NCBI GenBank assembly: GCA_030762175.1
Contig: CM060831.1
Span: 70,265,501 to 70,329,500 of the forward strand
Length of the DNA stretch: 64,000 nt
Source of the DNA: Metallyticus violacea
Taxonomy: Eukaryota; Arthropoda; Insecta; Mantodea; Metallyticidae
Direction: 5' to 3'
Made by a program: the position numbers and the translations under genes. Within the stretch, counting starts at the first letter, position 1; each line of letters begins with the position of its first letter. Below the pieces are notes generated by a model. That model made no database searches. It had not been told where the DNA came from and saw only the letters and a program-made list of their open reading frames with translations. This document shows, piece after piece, positions 61,246 through 64,000 of the stretch.

Positions 61246-61720
61246 CGCCACGGGTGGCCGAGGTCGTTAAGGCACGGACTCGTGAGCGGGAGGTCTGCGG
61301 TTCGAATCCCGCCAGAACCGTCCTCCCTGACTGGGGTTTTTTCCAGGTTTTCCTCAGTCTTCATAACTGGCAAATGCCGGGGAGGTACCTAAACTTAGGC
61401 CTGGAACGCTTCCTTCCTTAAAAAAAAAAATCCTTTCCCAATTTATCATTTAATTTCATGTATCATCAGTGTCCACCGCCTGTGGTGCCTCAGTAGTAAA
61501 AACGGACGTTATGGGGTTTTTTCCAGGTTTTCCTCAGTCTTCATAACTGGCAAATGCCGGGGAGGTACCTAAACTTAGGCCTGGAACGCTTCCTTCCTTA
61601 AAAAAAAATCCTTTCCCAATTTATCATTTAATTTCATGTATCATCAGTATCCACCGCCTGTGGTGCCTCAGTAGTAAAAACGGACGTTAAACACTACACA
61701 CAAAAAAAAAAAAAAAAAAC
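61246..61720 (+). mobile_element. tRNA-derived SINE, family 2, with tandemly duplicated body
   Basis: The best-preserved family 2 copy. Box A region GGTGGCCGAGGTCGTTAAGG at 61254-61273; box B GGTTCGAATCCC at 61299-61310. The part from TGGGGTTTTTTCCAGG to the 3' end CGGACGTTA occurs twice in direct order, at 61332-61511 and 61512-61690. An A-rich tail follows to 61720. Between the two units I noted one substitution (GTGTCC/GTATCC) and three fewer A in the second A run. Confidence 0.92.
61332..61690 (+). repeat. 180-bp tandem duplication of SINE body
   Basis: Unit 1 61332-61511, unit 2 61512-61690. Near-identity of the units implies a recent event, younger than the SINE insertion or carried by its source RNA. 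Confidence 0.93.
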
Positions 61721-61724
61721 ATAA

Positions 61725-62154
61725 GTAATTTTTTTCCTAGGGTCTTTACTGTTTCAAAATTACTTTAAAAATTATCTAGTTTCTTGCTTTGTATAGTCTT
61801 TCTATATAAAATATCACAATGTTTCGCAAGTTTTTCTGTTTTTAGGTTAGGTTTGGTTGAGTCAGTTAGCTAATGGTTTGTTTTACTTTGTCACTGTATA
61901 GTTTACCTGCTCCTTACACCATGCGCTTTGAACTTTTTCACTTGGACATAATTATTTCGAAACAACGTCTCTCATTATCTTTTTGTATTACATTGTTACT
62001 ATGGGGGGTTGTTTGAGATCTATAACAAATTCAAACAGTTTTAATGTAGTGATATATGCATATGGTGGCCCCGAGCGCGAGCTATCGTAATTTCACTGCA
62101 GCAAACTGGTGCAAAGTACATTAATATCCATTTTATTTCAGATTTTCAAGAAAC
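61725..62154. other. AT-rich stretch without recognised genes
   Basis: Nothing is supported between the SINE tail and the TA flanking the second mariner copy. Confidence 0.5.
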
Positions 62155-62156
62155 TA

Positions 62157-63353
62157 CGAGGGTAAGTCCATAAGTTTCCGGCCTAATCATTTTCTAAATA
62201 TGATAAAGACAAAAATATATTTCACTTTTCAATATAGTTACCCTTTATTGCAATACACTTCTCACATCTTTGTTAAAAACATTTAACCCCCCCCTCTCCA
62301 AATAGTATGAAGTCTTGTCTGCAAAATGGGCATAAACAGCATCCATCACTTCTTCGTCACACTTAAATTTCCTTCCTCGAAGATCATTCTTGAGTTTTGA
62401 GAAGAGGAAATAGTCACTGGAAACTAGATCTGGGCTATAGGGTGGATGACCGATCTCTTTGAAGTCACTTTGCAACAAGAGCTCTGTGCTGTTGTCGTGA
62501 AGAAAGCGCACATCACCACTCAGTTTTTCTTGCCTTTTCTCTTTGATGGAAGCACATAGTCTTTACAGTAGGCCAGCATAGTACTCCCCATTTACTGTGG
62601 TGCTCCTCTCCTTGAAGTCAATGAAGAGTATTTAGAAGCGGTGCCTCGCCAGCTTTACTCCGCTCTCTTTTGGACAAGGGATTATAGTGGAGGACCATAG
62701 TTTCATCCCCTGTAACAATGGTTTGTAGAACGTCGCTCTCGTTGCAACGACAGAGCTCCTCTGCCTGACAACAGATGACTCTTTGCTGCTTTTGGACTGA
62801 GGAAAGAAGTCTAGTCACCCATCTTGCACTAACCTTATTCATGTTTAAATGTTCATGAATAATTCGAAGGACTGTTGTTTTAGAAAGACCCAACCTTGGT
62901 GCTATTTCTGAAATTCTGAGCCGCCGGTCTTCCATAATTTCTCCTTCCACAAGAGCGATGTTTTTAAGAGTGAGTATCTCCAAGGACCGACCTGCACGCT
63001 CTTCGTCTTCAATGCTTTCTCATTTCATTCGAAAACGTTTGGCCCATTCTTTCAAGGTAGAATATGAGGGGGATACTTCCTCATATACACCGTCCAATCG
63101 CTGTTTAATTTAATTTGGAGTAAGTTCTTCTTTTGTGAAGAACTTAATAACAGCTCGAAACTCCATTTTGAACATGTCACAATTTTCTACAAATAGCCCT
63201 CTCTATGCAACTATATTTAAACAACTGAACACAGAGCTGCGGAAGTTACAGCTGCAATTATGTACTTAACAGATAAGGTAAGACACCAGATAAGGGTTTT
63301 GTGAAGACGATAATCGCTATCGGCGAAGCCGGAAACTTATGAACCTATCCTCG
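62157..63353 (-). mobile_element. mariner element, copy 2 (complete ends, dead transposase)
   Basis: About 1197 bp with inverted ends CGAGGGTAAGTCCATAAG on the left and, complementing the right, CGAGGATAGGTTCATAAG. TA flanks lie at 62155-62156 and 63354-63355. It is the same family and orientation as 2185-3439, and shorter through internal deletions in the transposase. Confidence 0.93.
62245..63166 (-). pseudogene. mariner transposase pseudogene (copy 2)
   Basis: The start MEFRAVIKFF at 63166 is followed by stops at LTPN-stop-IKQR and RMK-stop-ESIE. Then comes a long open piece (62618-62983) with SKTTVLRIIHEHLNMNKVS, RLLSSVQKQQRVICCQAEEL and VTGDETMVLHYNPL (first Asp). After the first Asp, about 70 bp present in copy 1 around FWDCDGILF are lost. 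In the last piece (62245-62511), HDN is followed by only 26 residues before SSDYFLF, not 34: an in-frame loss of eight residues between the second and third Asp. The C-terminus FADKTSYYLERGGLNVFNKD is better kept than in copy 1. Confidence 0.9.
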
Positions 63354-63355
63354 TA

Positions 63356-63424
63356 TCTACGGTTCGCGATCTTCTGCTTGCAAGGCATTGAAGTCCATGA
63401 TGTTAAGGAATGGAATATATTTCC

Positions 63425-63467
<43 letters not shown>

Positions 63468-64000
63468 TCCTCCAAAAATGGCAGATTGAAACAGACATGT
63501 GATTTGAAATCTTCCCCTGGTGCAGCCAGATCGCATTTTTGGGTTCAAAACCTGATTGATAACGTTATTTCCCTAGTTTCAGTGAAATGCGGTCTGTGTT
63601 GCTTTCGGGCCAGAGAGAGCGGGACCTTAACATTAAAAATTATCTCAGGTGTAGGGCTGGAAGCTGGTCATGGATTTATCTGTTTCTCGCCTTGTATTCT
63701 GACCTTTCCTTTTTTGTTAAGCACAATGAGATGCCTTTTATGGAGCTGGTGAAATATTATGCCATTTACATTGCTTGATAAGTTGCCGTTTGCCGTTTCT
63801 TGTTACTCATTTAGCACCGCCCAGGGGGCATGCATGGCTTATAAATTGTCATGGACGAGAAAAAAAATTGCCCTCTAATAATGTTATGTAATGAGATGTC
63901 AATGTAATGGATTGACTTTCAATAAAACCATATGCAACATCTACAACATTACTCGATAATCACAGAGTAAAGTGTTTTGGCATCGGAAATGTGCTCTTCC
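63356..64000. other. stretch without recognised genes
   Basis: The 137-codon ORF at 63339-63752 runs through the CT repeat (poly-Ser-Leu) and into the mariner end, so I treat it as chance. Nothing else is supported. Confidence 0.45.
63428..63463. repeat. TC dinucleotide repeat
   Basis: Eighteen uninterrupted TC units. Confidence 0.96.

Noticed and set aside
61246..61320. possible genuine tRNA-Leu or tRNA-Ser gene
   Set aside because: It has strong boxes A and B, but the sequence is the head of a repeat with five other copies, and the acceptor arm is not properly paired.
63339..63752. 137-codon ORF, the second longest in the window
   Set aside because: It runs from the mariner terminus through the TC repeat into AT-rich DNA, with no domain or splice context.

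Overview
The window looks like AT-rich, gene-poor nuclear DNA of a large arthropod genome. The mixture of decayed mariner/Tc1-type transposons, LINE fragments and several tRNA-derived SINE families suggests an insect; a cockroach or termite relative is my guess from general familiarity with such repeats, not something the sequence proves. I found no host gene, no functional tRNA or rRNA, no CRISPR array and no bacterial-type operon. Almost all ORFs are short, lack protein-like composition, or are remnants of transposable elements.

Layout. 0-10 kb: AT-rich DNA, one decayed mariner element (2185-3439) and one SINE of family 2 (4367-4639). 10-22 kb: a Tc1/mariner transposase fragment (about 10.3-10.55 kb), SINEs of both families, two further tRNA-derived repeats, and the first arm of a long inverted repeat (19930-20211 with 22299-22597). 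22-40 kb: a second Tc1/mariner transposase remnant (24.3 kb), two internally deleted members of one Tc1/mariner family (29.2 and 38.7 kb), an N-terminal transposase scrap (36.6 kb) and two SINEs (34.5 and 34.9 kb). 40-50 kb: a SINE, a repeat shared with 19.4 kb, a TA tract, a roughly 950-bp TAG microsatellite (44439-45390), a LINE 3' fragment (45.6-46.3 kb) and a SINE. 50-64 kb: two tight hairpins (50.33-50.42 kb), two LINE fragments (51.5 and 52.7-53.5 kb), several SINEs, a possible hAT-type element (58187-58957), a SINE with a tandemly duplicated body (61246-61690) and a second mariner copy (62157-63353).

How the parts relate. The SINEs have box A and box B motifs in tRNA-like heads, and several are bounded by perfect target-site duplications of 9-13 bp, as expected for insertion by LINE enzymes. 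LINE reverse-transcriptase and C-terminal zinc-knuckle fragments are present, but all are broken here. The DNA transposons all carry stops, frameshifts, deletions or lost catalytic residues, so nothing in this window appears able to move on its own. I did not find a new biological system. The most useful leads are the internally deleted Tc1/mariner pair, the long inverted repeat, the SINE with a duplicated body, the 5'-truncated SINE with intact target duplications, the compound TAG array and the paired hairpins.
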